Origin: Candidatus Latescibacterota bacterium
GTDB lineage: Bacteria; JAAXHH01
Direction: 5' to 3'
DNA length: 64,000 nucleotides
NCBI GenBank assembly: GCA_022822725.1
Contig: JAJEAN010000007.1
Coordinates: 2,478,543 to 2,542,542 of the forward strand
Notes under the pieces: generated by a model
Seen by the model: only the letters and a program-made list of their open reading frames with translations
Told to the model about the DNA's origin: nothing
Database searches by the model: none
Shown here: positions 41,457 to 51,500 of the stretch, in pieces
How the letters are laid out: each line of letters opens with the position of its first letter
How positions within the stretch are numbered: position 1 is the first letter of the stretch
Translations under genes and position numbers: made by a program

Positions 41457-42620
41457 ATGTCATTAGCGAACTTAGATCGAGAAGAGCTTCGTAAAAGGGT
41501 CTTAGAGGCCTATAACGCCGATGAGCCATATCTGCAGAAGTTTCGCGAATACGCCCGACGCCTTAAGAATAGGATACGTCCACTTCGCGCTTATTCCGTA
41601 AATGCCGTATCATTCGTATCAGCGGACGGTGGCGATAATCGCATAAGTTTCAATCCGGCAACCGTAGAGCTTGTGCGTGTGGTGGATTCACGTGGAAATG
41701 AACATGCACTGGATGCTGTTTCCAGTACAATAAGTATTGAAGAACTAGAAGAAAGAGCGATTCGTGGTTCTAAACATGTAGTAACACCTATAGAGCGACT
41801 TGCCCAAGATACTGGCAAAAAAATCAGAGAAATGTCGTATCTTATCAGGGGCCTTGGGACTCCAGGCAAGAGTATAGGAGCGATGAGATGCTACCGCGAT
41901 ATGGTAGAGTGGGCCGTACTTTACGATCTTGTTGCTAACCCGAATCTTCAATGGGGAAGTGACACGATCCTCGTTCGTGATGGTCTCCTTCGAACAAAGT
42001 CGTTTTCTCGCGAAATGTTTCCTATGCTCGATAAGAGGATTCGGGCCAGTGTAGCTTCGCACGCAAAAAGGAATGTGCAGATATCCATAGTAGGTGTCGC
42101 AAAACAAAGTGCGGTGCTTGGTCGACTTGCAGTCGCCTTGGAACTAGAGGGAACGTTTCATAAACCATACCCCTGCTATGTGCAAGTTGACGACGACATC
42201 GAAGCCGACTGCTACAATTTCGATCGTACATGGCTTGATACCTACGAAACTACAGATCAGGAAGACTCTGGGAGACGTCTTTATCAATCGCTAGGGCGAC
42301 TGCATCTAGCTAAATTCGGCGATAGACCGATGGATCCCGTTTGGCCAGTCGATATTGCAGAATGGCAAGTGAGTCAAGCAGAACGCGTTCTAGGACAGCT
42401 AACTGTCGATGCTCAACAGGGATTTCCTATTCCAGACTATCCGATGTGTATTCAACGAGCACATGACTTTGCAAAGTTGTCGGGACTCGAGATACAAGAT
42501 CTTCAAGACATGCTATTGCGAGGTATTTGTGATAAACTGTCGCCGGAGGAAACTGAACGTTTACTTCGCATGAATCATTTAGGACAGACCTTAGCTAATC
42601 TTAGGTATAAGGAGGCTTGA
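41457..42620 (+). CDS. NurA-like nuclease domain protein
   Basis: The 387-residue protein carries NurA-type motifs in order: an early acidic site SADGGDNRI (Asp57), GSDTILVRDGLL (Asp175) and ISIVGVAKQSAVLG (Lys216), then a late HLAKFGDRPMDPVWPVDIAEWQ. In archaea NurA is the 5'-3' exonuclease partner of the HerA translocase; here the next gene encodes a HerA-like ATPase, which strongly supports the call. The C-terminal 60 residues are helical and may contact HerA. There is no clear ribosome site before the ATG, suggesting coupling to the preceding gene. Confidence 0.7.
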   Translation: MSLANLDREELRKRVLEAYNADEPYLQKFREYARRLKNRIRPLRAYSVNAVSFVSADGGDNRISFNPATVELVRVVDSRGNEHALDAVSSTISIEELEERAIRGSKHVVTPIERLAQDTGKKIREMSYLIRGLGTPGKSIGAMRCYRDMVEWAVLYDLVANPNLQWGSDTILVRDGLLRTKSFSREMFPMLDKRIRASVASHAKRNVQISIVGVAKQSAVLGRLAVALELEGTFHKPYPCYVQVDDDIEADCYNFDRTWLDTYETTDQEDSGRRLYQSLGRLHLAKFGDRPMDPVWPVDIAEWQVSQAERVLGQLTVDAQQGFPIPDYPMCIQRAHDFAKLSGLEIQDLQDMLLRGICDKLSPEETERLLRMNHLGQTLANLRYKEA

Positions 42621-42621
42621 G

Positions 42622-44670
42622 ATGTTGTTCGCGAACTCGCAGATCATGGGAACATTTAAGGGGTTTCATGAAAGCGGTCTGGAGTTCGCAGCCGAAATCG
42701 TCGCGCCGTATGATGCCAGCATGTTAGACCGCCCTCAACTTGGCCAGTTTCTTCTGGTCGAACTAGGTTCACAAGAGGAAGCCGCACTTGGGAGAATTAC
42801 TCGATTTGTACCATCTGGATTATTAGCAACACCTGAAGGCGAAGATTACGTAAACACCATGCAACGACGACAACAAGAGGTACCCGAGGACCTAAAACAG
42901 CAAAGGCTTAAGTATCGTGTTCAGGTAAAGTTGCTTGGTGCGGTGCGTACAACCAGCGATGGTATCATTTATGTGCCTTCACAACGAAGACTTCCTCACC
43001 TCGGCGCACGTGTAGCATTACCAAGTGCTGAAGTGTTGCAGGAACTCTGTAAGTTAAGTCAGGGAGAAACCGAACTAGGAGTATTCGTATTAGGTGAGTT
43101 TGTATTTGATGGTGCTGAGGTTGACCAAAAACAACCAGAGTTACGACCTCTCGATCCTCATCTAAAGGTAACCTTCGATATAAACAAACTTGTATCTAGG
43201 CGCTCGGTCGTGTTTGCTCGGGCGGGTTATGGTAAGTCGAATCTCGTTAAGTTTCTGATTTCCGAATTGTATCATGAGCAGCCTATGACCGCAAACAACC
43301 GCCCTGTTGGTACATTGATTTTTGACCCAGATGGTGAGTATTTCTGGCCGGACAAAGTAGCAGACCGTCCTGGACTATGTGATGTACCGCACTTACAACA
43401 ACAGATTCTGGTGTTTACAAACAGACCCGCGCCGAACGTGTATTATGGAAGTTGGAAGGCTGGCGACGTAAAGCTTGACATCAGAAACCTTACTCCTCGC
43501 GATGTAATCAGTATTGCGATTTCCGCGGATCGCCAATCCCAACAAAATGTACTTAAACTCAAAAGCGTTTCTTCCTCCAACTGGCGTGAGTTAGTCGATC
43601 TGATTCATGAAAAAGAGTTACAAGCAAGCGATAAAGAAGTTGGTAAGCTTCTTGGATACTCTAACGGCCAAATCTCACAGTCTTCAGCGGAGATTAGCGC
43701 AGCTCGTAGTAACATGTTCGGCGTCGTGAGAACTCTACACGATCCTAACAGTCAGGTATTAACCGGAACATTGAACGCGTTATCACAAGGGAAAGTAGTG
43801 GTTATCGACATAAGTCTATTGGGGTCTGGACCTGGTAACATGCTCGCAGGATTACTGCTTCGAAGGATCTTTTCGCATAATCAGGAGCATTTCACTGGTG
43901 GAGAACCGATCATACCGGTAATAGCCATCGTGGAAGAAGCTCAAAGTGTGTTAGGTCGTAACTTAGATGATACCAGCCCTTTTGTAGAGTGGGTTAAAGA
44001 AGGACGAAAATACGAATTGGGAGCTTTGCTTGTAACACAGCAACCCGGAGCAATGGCTTCTGAGTTGCTAAGTCAAGCAGATAACTGGTTTTGTTTTCAT
44101 TTGCTGTCCGAAGGCGATGCTAGCATTCTTGGAAGGTACAACTCGCATTACTCGTCGGATATACTTGCTCATCTTATCGCAGAACCGATTGCCGGTAACT
44201 GTTATATGTGGAGTGCGCCACATCAGCCGTTTGTATTACCCGTCCGCCTAAGGGATTTCGGGGAATTGTATAGAAGCAATATTCGTAAGGATGAGCAGGC
44301 AGAAAATTCTGTTGAAACAGGAGCAACAGAGGTCGCACAGTCTACATCGGAATCAATGTCCAGTATCACGGAACAGGTGTTGGAACAACTACGGCAAAAC
44401 CGTACGAGTTACTATCGCATACCTGACGATATAGAAGGGAGGGATGTACTCGGTGTATCTGATGGACAGTTGTACTTCATTCTAAAGGAAAGCAAAAGTC
44501 CAGAGGAGACCCGGTCGGAAAATGAACTTAAACGACCGGTCATGACGATTTTGCTCGGTGAAGGAAACTTTTGTGTCATAAACCATAAGGGGAAACCTTA
44601 CTACTGCGCTTCCAAAGAATGTTGGAAAAAACTATTGGGACGGGAACCGGCTATCAAAGAGTTTAAATAA
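42622..44670 (+). CDS. HerA-like ATPase (FtsK/HerA translocase, DUF87 type)
   Basis: The 682-residue protein begins with a beta-barrel HAS-like domain (GTFKGFHESGLEFAAEIV…GQFLLVELG…LGRITRF). The Walker A motif is FARAGYGKSN (Lys205, Ser206) and the Walker B motif VIAIVEEAQSV (Glu438/439), with a sensor-like LLVTQQPGAM afterwards. HerA forms a hexameric DNA pump that feeds NurA. The last 80 residues are a small extra domain of unknown type (VMTILLGEGNFCVINHKGK). The start is 1 bp after the nuclease stop with AAGGAGG before it, so the stoichiometry is translationally tuned. Confidence 0.85.
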   Translation: MLFANSQIMGTFKGFHESGLEFAAEIVAPYDASMLDRPQLGQFLLVELGSQEEAALGRITRFVPSGLLATPEGEDYVNTMQRRQQEVPEDLKQQRLKYRVQVKLLGAVRTTSDGIIYVPSQRRLPHLGARVALPSAEVLQELCKLSQGETELGVFVLGEFVFDGAEVDQKQPELRPLDPHLKVTFDINKLVSRRSVVFARAGYGKSNLVKFLISELYHEQPMTANNRPVGTLIFDPDGEYFWPDKVADRPGLCDVPHLQQQILVFTNRPAPNVYYGSWKAGDVKLDIRNLTPRDVISIAISADRQSQQNVLKLKSVSSSNWRELVDLIHEKELQASDKEVGKLLGYSNGQISQSSAEISAARSNMFGVVRTLHDPNSQVLTGTLNALSQGKVVVIDISLLGSGPGNMLAGLLLRRIFSHNQEHFTGGEPIIPVIAIVEEAQSVLGRNLDDTSPFVEWVKEGRKYELGALLVTQQPGAMASELLSQADNWFCFHLLSEGDASILGRYNSHYSSDILAHLIAEPIAGNCYMWSAPHQPFVLPVRLRDFGELYRSNIRKDEQAENSVETGATEVAQSTSESMSSITEQVLEQLRQNRTSYYRIPDDIEGRDVLGVSDGQLYFILKESKSPEETRSENELKRPVMTILLGEGNFCVINHKGKPYYCASKECWKKLLGREPAIKEFK

Positions 44671-44804
44671 GTCAGATTGGGGCGTTTTCTGCCTTAAAAT
44701 GCAGTTGTCCCTCTGGCAAGAAGTTTTAATCTGCAGTGAACTGCTTTATGATAAAAGCGTTAGTGATCTAGCTGTTAGGTTTATGAAGAATTGGTGAAAC
44801 TTGT

Positions 44805-45656
44805 ATGATCGTTGATACACACGTGCACGTCTGGGAGATCGACCCGCCCAGGTATCCCGTGGGACCCACCGCGCCAACGTGGACGTCGGAACCGGACGAA
44901 CCAGGTACGGCGGACGAGTTGGCCGCGGACATGGACGCCAACGACGTAGACATGAGCGTGCTGGTGCAGACATCTTGGTCCACGTGGGACAACGGCTACA
45001 TGTCCGATTCCGTGGCCCGCTTCCCAGACCGGTTCGTGGGTCACGGCCTGATCGATCCACAGGATATGGCCGGAAACGCTGAACAGGTCCGGTACTGGAT
45101 GGAAGACCGGGGGCTGGCAGGATTCCGGTTCCATCCCTTCTACTATCCGGACGAGCAGGCGTTGGTGGACGAAGGCAACCGGGCCATGTGGGAGGAACTC
45201 GCCACGCGGGACGCGGTGGTCCAGTTCCACATGAAGCCGTGGGACGCCCCCCAGGTCGACGAGATCGCCCGGCGCCATCCCGGCATGACCCTGATAATCG
45301 ACCACATGGGATATCCAGATCCGGAAACCGGCATGGACGTCTTCAGGCCCATTCTCGATCTCGCCCGGCACGAGCGGATGTTCGTGAAAATCTCCGATGT
45401 GAAAGGTCGGTCACGGGAGCCCTTTCCCTTCCGCGACATGCATCCCTACATCCAGTCGCTTCTGGACACCTTCGGCATCGAACGGGCCATGTGGGGCACC
45501 GGATTTCCGGGCCATCACCGGGAAAAACACAACTGGCTCTCGCTCGCCGATGAACTACGGCTTGTCCGTGAGGGGTACGACTTCCTGAACGCGGAGGAGA
45601 AAGACCGGCTACTGGGCGGTACGGCGGTGGAGGTGTGGGGGTTGGGGAACAAATAA
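44805..45656 (+). CDS. Amidohydrolase 2 family TIM-barrel hydrolase
   Basis: The 283-residue protein is a COG2159/PF04909-type metal-dependent hydrolase: MIVDTHVHVWEI (metal His-x-His), LAGFRFHPFYYPDE, AVVQFHMKPW, LIIDHMGYPDPETG and a late AMWGTGFPG where an Asp is usual (Thr-Gly here). Base composition is GC-rich like the core chromosome, so this gene is a chromosomal segment standing between two AT-rich islands. Confidence 0.88.
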   Translation: MIVDTHVHVWEIDPPRYPVGPTAPTWTSEPDEPGTADELAADMDANDVDMSVLVQTSWSTWDNGYMSDSVARFPDRFVGHGLIDPQDMAGNAEQVRYWMEDRGLAGFRFHPFYYPDEQALVDEGNRAMWEELATRDAVVQFHMKPWDAPQVDEIARRHPGMTLIIDHMGYPDPETGMDVFRPILDLARHERMFVKISDVKGRSREPFPFRDMHPYIQSLLDTFGIERAMWGTGFPGHHREKHNWLSLADELRLVREGYDFLNAEEKDRLLGGTAVEVWGLGNK

Positions 45657-45841
45657 AGAAAAACTACAAGTAGATTGTTGCAACTCCGACTATGTTACAC
45701 AGTGTAGGTGGCAATACGGATATACACTTGTAACAACATCATGCATTTATTGATTCTTGGTACGTGTGCTGGACAAAATCTCCAATTTACACAAGTATTT
45801 GAATAGAACATGATATCAATGTATCAAGGAGTTCGATATTA
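45657..45841. other. Left border of defence island 2
   Basis: This AT-rich spacer of 185 bp follows the amidohydrolase. Nothing gene-like is seen. AAGGAG at its right end serves the methyltransferase. No flanking repeat or integrase is visible. Confidence 0.4.
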
Positions 45842-46906
45842 ATGATTGCGACTGCGCCTGCAGCATCGGAGTGCCTAGCTGACTACCTTAGCACATCCAA
45901 GGTGTCACCACTTTTTATAATGGGAAATGCGTTGGATGTACTCCAACAGTTCCCATCTGAGTTATTTGATTGCTGTATGACCAGTCCTCCATATTGGGGG
46001 AAACGGGAATATGCCAACAGTGGCATAGGTCTCGAGGGTGACTATAGAGACTTTGTTGAAAACTTGTGCTCAATTTGCGCCGAAGTTAAGCGAGTTCTGA
46101 AATCTTCTGGTTCATTTTGGCTGAATATAGGTGATTCCTATGCTGGTAAGAACTTAGTCGGTATTCCTTGGCGAGTAGCTATAGAGTTGACAGATAGGCA
46201 AGGTTGGACGTTAAGAAACAGTGTTGTCTGGAATAAGGTCAAGGGAGGGCCCGACAACACAAGAGATCGACTTCGAAATATCCATGAACAGGTGTTTCAT
46301 TTCGTGAAATCTCCAAAAGATTACTACTATGACGTCGATTCAATCCGAAGTACACCCAAAAAGGCTAGGGTAGTCAACGGCTCGGTGGTTTCGGCCACGG
46401 GAGTCCGAGGAGTTCGATATCGTCGCCAAATAGAATTGTCCTCTGATCTCACAAAGATTGAGAAGAAGAGAGCTTTCGACAGTCTGGAACGGATGCTTGG
46501 TTGTATTCAGGCTGGTGAAATCGCTGATTTTCGCATGATCATACGTGGCCAACAAAGGACGACCCACTCCGACTCCGAAAAGGTTTCAGGGCGAGCCAAA
46601 GAGCTTAGAGACAAGGGTTACTACTTTCTGAAATACCATCCGAACGGAAGCAAACCATCCGATGTTTGGGATATCATTCCCGAAGATACCCAGAAAAGGA
46701 AAGCCCACTTCGCTCCCTATCCCGAGGATCTTTGCAAGATTCCAATCTTGGCAACTTCACCTGTCGGCGGTTTGGTACTCGACCCGTTTTGTGGAACGGG
46801 TACTACTATGTCAGTCGCAAGCACACTAGGACGTAAATCGGTGGGCATAGATCTGTCGGACCAATACCTTTCTATCGCAGAAAAAAGGAGCGCAACGCTC
46901 CTATGA
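45842..46906 (+). CDS. DNA methyltransferase of a type II restriction-modification system (probable N4-cytosine)
   Basis: The 354-residue enzyme has the catalytic motif TSPPYW (47-52), the SPPY form typical of N4-methylcytosine enzymes, and the SAM-binding motif LDPFCGTGTTMSVA near the C-terminus, hence beta-class order. A central insert of about 120 residues (residues 160-280) probably holds the target-recognition region. Its stop overlaps the start of a NotI-like endonuclease (ATGA), so modification is translated before restriction. The target sequence cannot be read from the protein. Confidence 0.9.
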   Translation: MIATAPAASECLADYLSTSKVSPLFIMGNALDVLQQFPSELFDCCMTSPPYWGKREYANSGIGLEGDYRDFVENLCSICAEVKRVLKSSGSFWLNIGDSYAGKNLVGIPWRVAIELTDRQGWTLRNSVVWNKVKGGPDNTRDRLRNIHEQVFHFVKSPKDYYYDVDSIRSTPKKARVVNGSVVSATGVRGVRYRRQIELSSDLTKIEKKRAFDSLERMLGCIQAGEIADFRMIIRGQQRTTHSDSEKVSGRAKELRDKGYYFLKYHPNGSKPSDVWDIIPEDTQKRKAHFAPYPEDLCKIPILATSPVGGLVLDPFCGTGTTMSVASTLGRKSVGIDLSDQYLSIAEKRSATLL

Positions 46907-47763
46907 GCGAAGTCATAGAACTTTTCGGCAAGTCAACTCAAAGTGAAATAGGTTCAGAATGGAACGCTGTTGTTGATCAACAGCGGTGTCCATATCTGGA
47001 TCGCAGGTGTATCAAGGTCAGAAAGAGCCAACCGGAAGTATCCATCGGCACATGTTCGGTCTTGTATGGTAAAGCCAAGAATCCCATCGTAATCTGTCCT
47101 TTTCGATTGCTGGAGAGACGACAGATCTTCACTGATTGCTTACATCTGCTTTCCCTTCACGAGCCAGGAAACGAACTTCATATTGTGTCGGAAGTGACCG
47201 TGCCCGGAGGAAGTGTTGATTACTTTCTTGTATCGGTACGAAATGGAAAGGTCGAAGACTTTGTGGGTATTGAACTTCAGACGCTAGATACCACTGGCAC
47301 CGTTTGGCCTGCAAGGCAACGTTTTCTACAAAAGGTCGGAGTAGATGTCGTCCGAGAAGAGTCTGTGATATACAACAAGTCCTACGGCATGAATTGGAAG
47401 ATGACGGCCAAGACAATTCTGATTCAACTTCACCACAAGATACAGACTTTTGAAGCCGTTAATAAACATCTAACTCTGGTGATACAGGACTTCTTGCTTG
47501 AGTATCTACGCACTCAGTTTCAGTTTTCTCATGTGAAGGAAGCACGACAAGGTGATCCTATGCAAATACATGCTTACCGATTCGCCCAGCAAGAAGACGG
47601 TTCTCACTCGCTGAATTTAAACTCTCGCCTTAGCACCGATTCGCAAGGTATTGCTACCTGTCTAGGTCTTCAAGCGGACGCAAACGTAGACTTTGCACAG
47701 ATTGTTCAACAGCTAGAAAGCAAGATTTCCCCCCGGACGTTGTTTACCCTTAGCGTGAGATAA
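46903..47763 (+). CDS. NotI-like type II restriction endonuclease
   Basis: The 286-residue protein resembles the NotI family. Four cysteines (Cys29, 36, 51, 65) in CPYLDRRC…IGTCSV…ICPFRLLER correspond to the Fe-Cys4 site of NotI. The catalytic core reads VDYFLVSVRNGKVEDFVGIELQ, a PD-(D/E)xK variant with Asp106, Glu124 and Gln126, the E-x-Q form also found in NotI. It is shorter than NotI and may recognise a different, GC-rich site. It is coupled to the methyltransferase by a 4-bp overlap. Confidence 0.8.
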   Translation: MSEVIELFGKSTQSEIGSEWNAVVDQQRCPYLDRRCIKVRKSQPEVSIGTCSVLYGKAKNPIVICPFRLLERRQIFTDCLHLLSLHEPGNELHIVSEVTVPGGSVDYFLVSVRNGKVEDFVGIELQTLDTTGTVWPARQRFLQKVGVDVVREESVIYNKSYGMNWKMTAKTILIQLHHKIQTFEAVNKHLTLVIQDFLLEYLRTQFQFSHVKEARQGDPMQIHAYRFAQQEDGSHSLNLNSRLSTDSQGIATCLGLQADANVDFAQIVQQLESKISPRTLFTLSVR

Positions 47764-47945
47764 TTGCGTCGCCACCGCCCCGCGATATATTGATCTGTAC
47801 GGATTTATTTACAGCATGATATACGATTTCTATATGCCTTCTGACGGGTATCTCTAGCCCTTTTCAATGCGGAATTTTGACTAGTTGCGTTGACTGAAGG
47901 AGATCTAGGCCTTCCTTCATATGCCAGAAGGTATATTGTGCGCAA

Positions 47946-48290
47946 GGCTCCATGGAAGGTTCATCAAGAACTACAAGACGTTCCTCGTTTCCGACCGCAC
48001 CTCTCTGCCACGCCTCTAAGACCAACTACTACCGTTGTTTCACCATTCGGCTACCTACGTCCTGTTGCATGCCTTGAAGCGCGGACTACCGGATACGGGC
48101 TTCGCCGAGGCCCAATTCAATACGATCCGATGCCGCCTGCTAAAGTCGTAGGGCGCGTGTGCGAGATGAAACCCATTAGCTGACTTCCATCTACCGCGAA
48201 TCATGGCACCTGTAACAGGTTTACAACGAGATTCTCTACAACTTGGCAAGGACATTCCGTTACACCATCTCCCTTCCTGGACACCTTACG
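47946..48290 (+). pseudogene. Decayed IS1380-like transposase fragment
   Basis: The 750-bp spacer 47764-48513 has no intact gene, but pieces of an IS1380-type transposase C-terminus can be read in shifting frames: FIKNYKTFLVSDRTS, then CHASKTNYYR, then SATYVLLHALKRGLPDTG and FAEAQFNTIRCRLLK, then VGRVCEMK. At least three frameshifts and several stops separate them. The N-terminal half and the terminal inverted repeats are missing. This remnant shows that a mobile element was once inserted between the restriction genes and the SIR2 gene. Confidence 0.6.
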
Positions 48291-48513
48291 TGGCGACGTA
48301 CACCTGCGCTGCCTCTGAGTCAGCGGGCAGGAAACCACTGTTCTTCGATATAGGAAAACTTTCTGGAGGAGGCCGGTAATCCGGTCCCTTTACGGGTTGT
48401 ATTTCTACATAGCCACCAACCGGTCCGTTGGCACATAACGGACTTGAAGATCCACGCCAACACCGCCATATTCACCAGGCAAAGGCAGTTTATCAATTAG
48501 ACAGGACAATAAC

Positions 48514-51500
48514 TTGACGATCGCAGGAATCGATTTTCCTCAACCTCTAATCAATGCTCTCCGGAATGGGAACCTCGTGGTCTTCGCCGGTGCTGGCGTT
48601 TCAATGGGTAAACCTGCATGTCTGCCTGATTTCAAAGCTTTGACGGAGGCTATATCCCACGGAACGGTCGCGAACAGGTCAGAGAACGAAACTGACGATC
48701 AGTTCCTCGGTAGGTTACATCATCAACGTGTACATGTGCACGATCGCGCCGCAGAAGAGCTATCTGCGCTAGATGCACTACCTACCCCCCTCCACTGCAG
48801 TCTACTACGACTATTTCCTGATCCGACTACCGTCCGGTTGGTAACTACGAATTTCGATCTTCTTTTTGAAGGTGTGTCAATGGAGAATTCATCTCCCAAC
48901 CTCGAAGTCTTCACAGCGCCAGCTTTGCCGGATGGAAGCAATTTCACGGGGATCGTTCACATACACGGCTCAATAACGCGACCTTACGAAATGGTTCTAA
49001 CGGACTCGGATTTCGGACGAGCCTACTTAATCAAAGGATGGGCAAGGCGTTTTCTCGTAGAACTGTTTGAAAACTATACAGTTCTTTTCATCGGTTACAG
49101 TCACAATGACGTGGTGATGAATTACCTTTCAAGAGCATTACCACCAGGAGTGAAGCCACGATTTGTGATGACGGAAAAAAATAAAACCGGCCATTGGAAA
49201 GTACTGGGAATTACCCCTATTCTCTATGAACAGTCAGCGAAAAATGACCACAGTTCGTTAGTAAACGGCATTCGTGGGCTAGTTGAATTCATAAACCGAG
49301 GAACTCTTGATTGGAAACGTGTAATTACAGACATCGCTCAGAAACCACCGCCGATAGACGGGGAAAATACAGACTTGATTCTTGATGCACTGGATGATAC
49401 TACGAGAACGAGGTTCTTTACTTCAGTTGCATCAGATCCCCAATGGATTCCCTGGCTCGAAAATCACGGGTGCCTTAATGGGCTCCTCACTACCGGATCA
49501 AATGATGTCTCCGACATCGACATTGAATTAGCACGTTGGTTGGGAAATCGATTTGCAATAGAGCATTCGAATGAGTTGATTCGATTGATCGTGCAGCGTG
49601 GCCTGCAGATACATCCTTGTCTGTGGTCGGAACTACTGCGGATCATCAGCCTGAGCTCCGAACATCGCCCCACACCGGTCAAGTTAGCACGCTGGGTTTC
49701 AATACTACTTGAAACCGTCCCAATTCGGATGTCCTGGTCAGTTTGGATCTGTTCGTGCTTAGTTCCCCTTGGAAAGCAGTGCGTTGAAGCAGAACTTAAG
49801 GATAGTCTGCTCGATATATTCGCGAAAATGATAACTCTACATCTGAATATCTCACAACCTCTATCTTTCCTGGAAGATCCAAGCGATATTGAGTTCTTAT
49901 ATCCAACTAACGTAGAACCGGTAATAGATGAATACACACTTCGGAAATTCTGGAATTGCTGCCTTAAACAAAACCTTGGACTGCTGGCGGAACCATTGCT
50001 TTCAGTCGTCATTAACAACCTTGAGTCACAGTATAGGAAGCTACGAGCCTGGGAACCCGCAGATCGAGTTTGGGACAGCAACACGTTCCGGAGAGCGGCA
50101 ATTGAACCGCACGATCAAGACCGGTATCCTAAAGCAGTCGATGTGGTGATCGACGTCGCGCGTGACTGCCTTGAGTACCTCGCCGATGAACATCCACGCT
50201 TAGCCTCCAACTGGTGCGACAGGCTGATTAGGAATTGCGTACCGACTCTCAGGCGACTCGCCGTGCATCTGCTGTCTAGACGTATAGATATCTGCGCCGA
50301 TGATAAGGCTGATTGGTTGCTTGATAATACCTGCCTTCATGATCTCACCACCCACCATGAAACATTTCAGGTAATGCGGAACATCTACCCATATACCAGT
50401 TTGGAAACCCGCCAGAAGGTTATCAAGGCAGTCCTTTCCTATGAATGCCCAGACGCTAGTGACGGTGATCCGGTACGATCTCGTGCTCGACAACATTTCA
50501 CTTGGCTTCATTGGCTTAAAGAATCGGATCCAGATTGCGACCTGACTGCGAGCAAATTGAACCAGATTAATGATCAATATCCGGACTTTGTACCAGGAGA
50601 TTATCCCGACTTGATTTCGACATCGGTGAATACAAATTTCGAGGAACCACGATCTCCTTTAAGTGTACAAGAATTGCTCGAACGCCCGATCGAAGACTTG
50701 AAGACTGAGTTACTTGGCTTTCAAGAACAGGATCCTTACGGACCAAACCGCTCCGGTTTACATCTCGCCATCCAGGAAGCGGCTACCCAGAACTTTGAAA
50801 GGGGTATTGAACTCGGTAACGCGCTAATTAGGTCCGGTGAATACAGTACTCATATTTGGTCGCCGCTAATGCAGGCTTGGTCCAATGAGTTAGATAAAGA
50901 TCAACACTGTATGGTACTTGATCTACTAAGCAACGAGAGGTTGTACCCGACACATGCCAGCTTAGCCGCTGAAGTACTCAGCACACTCGTAAAGAATGGT
51001 GGACTTTCGTATGTTACTGAGATAATCAACGAGGCAAATAAACTAGCCTTCGAATTGTGGGACAAAGTCGATGAGAGTTCCTCAGGACTGTTGGGCGGTG
51101 ACTGGCTAAATCGAGCCATAAACCATCCAGCAGGAACTTTGACGCAATATTGGCTACAAAGCCTTGCGATCTGGCACGAGAATCAGGAGGCCCGACCAGG
51201 GAAACTTGTTGGTCTATACAGGGAGATGTTCACCAAGGTCACAAACGAACCGTCAAACTCGGCGCGATATGGAAGGGCTGTATTAGCAAGTCGTATGAGC
51301 TTTATTCTGGCGGTCGATGCGGAATGGACGAAGCGGTGCCTATTACCCCATTTCGACAGCAAGCGCAAATTTGATCGCCAGGCGGTCTGGCACGGATTCC
51401 TTTGTGGTAGCCTGAACCCCTACGTTGCCGATACCATGCGCGACTCGTTCATATCTGGTGTCCATTCTCTGGATATCCTGTTTAAGGGACTTGATCAGGC

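Noticed and set aside
47890..48183. 97-codon intact frame in the restriction-SIR2 spacer
   Set aside because: Fragments in this region read better as an IS1380-like transposase broken over several frames; only the last part of this frame coincides with it.
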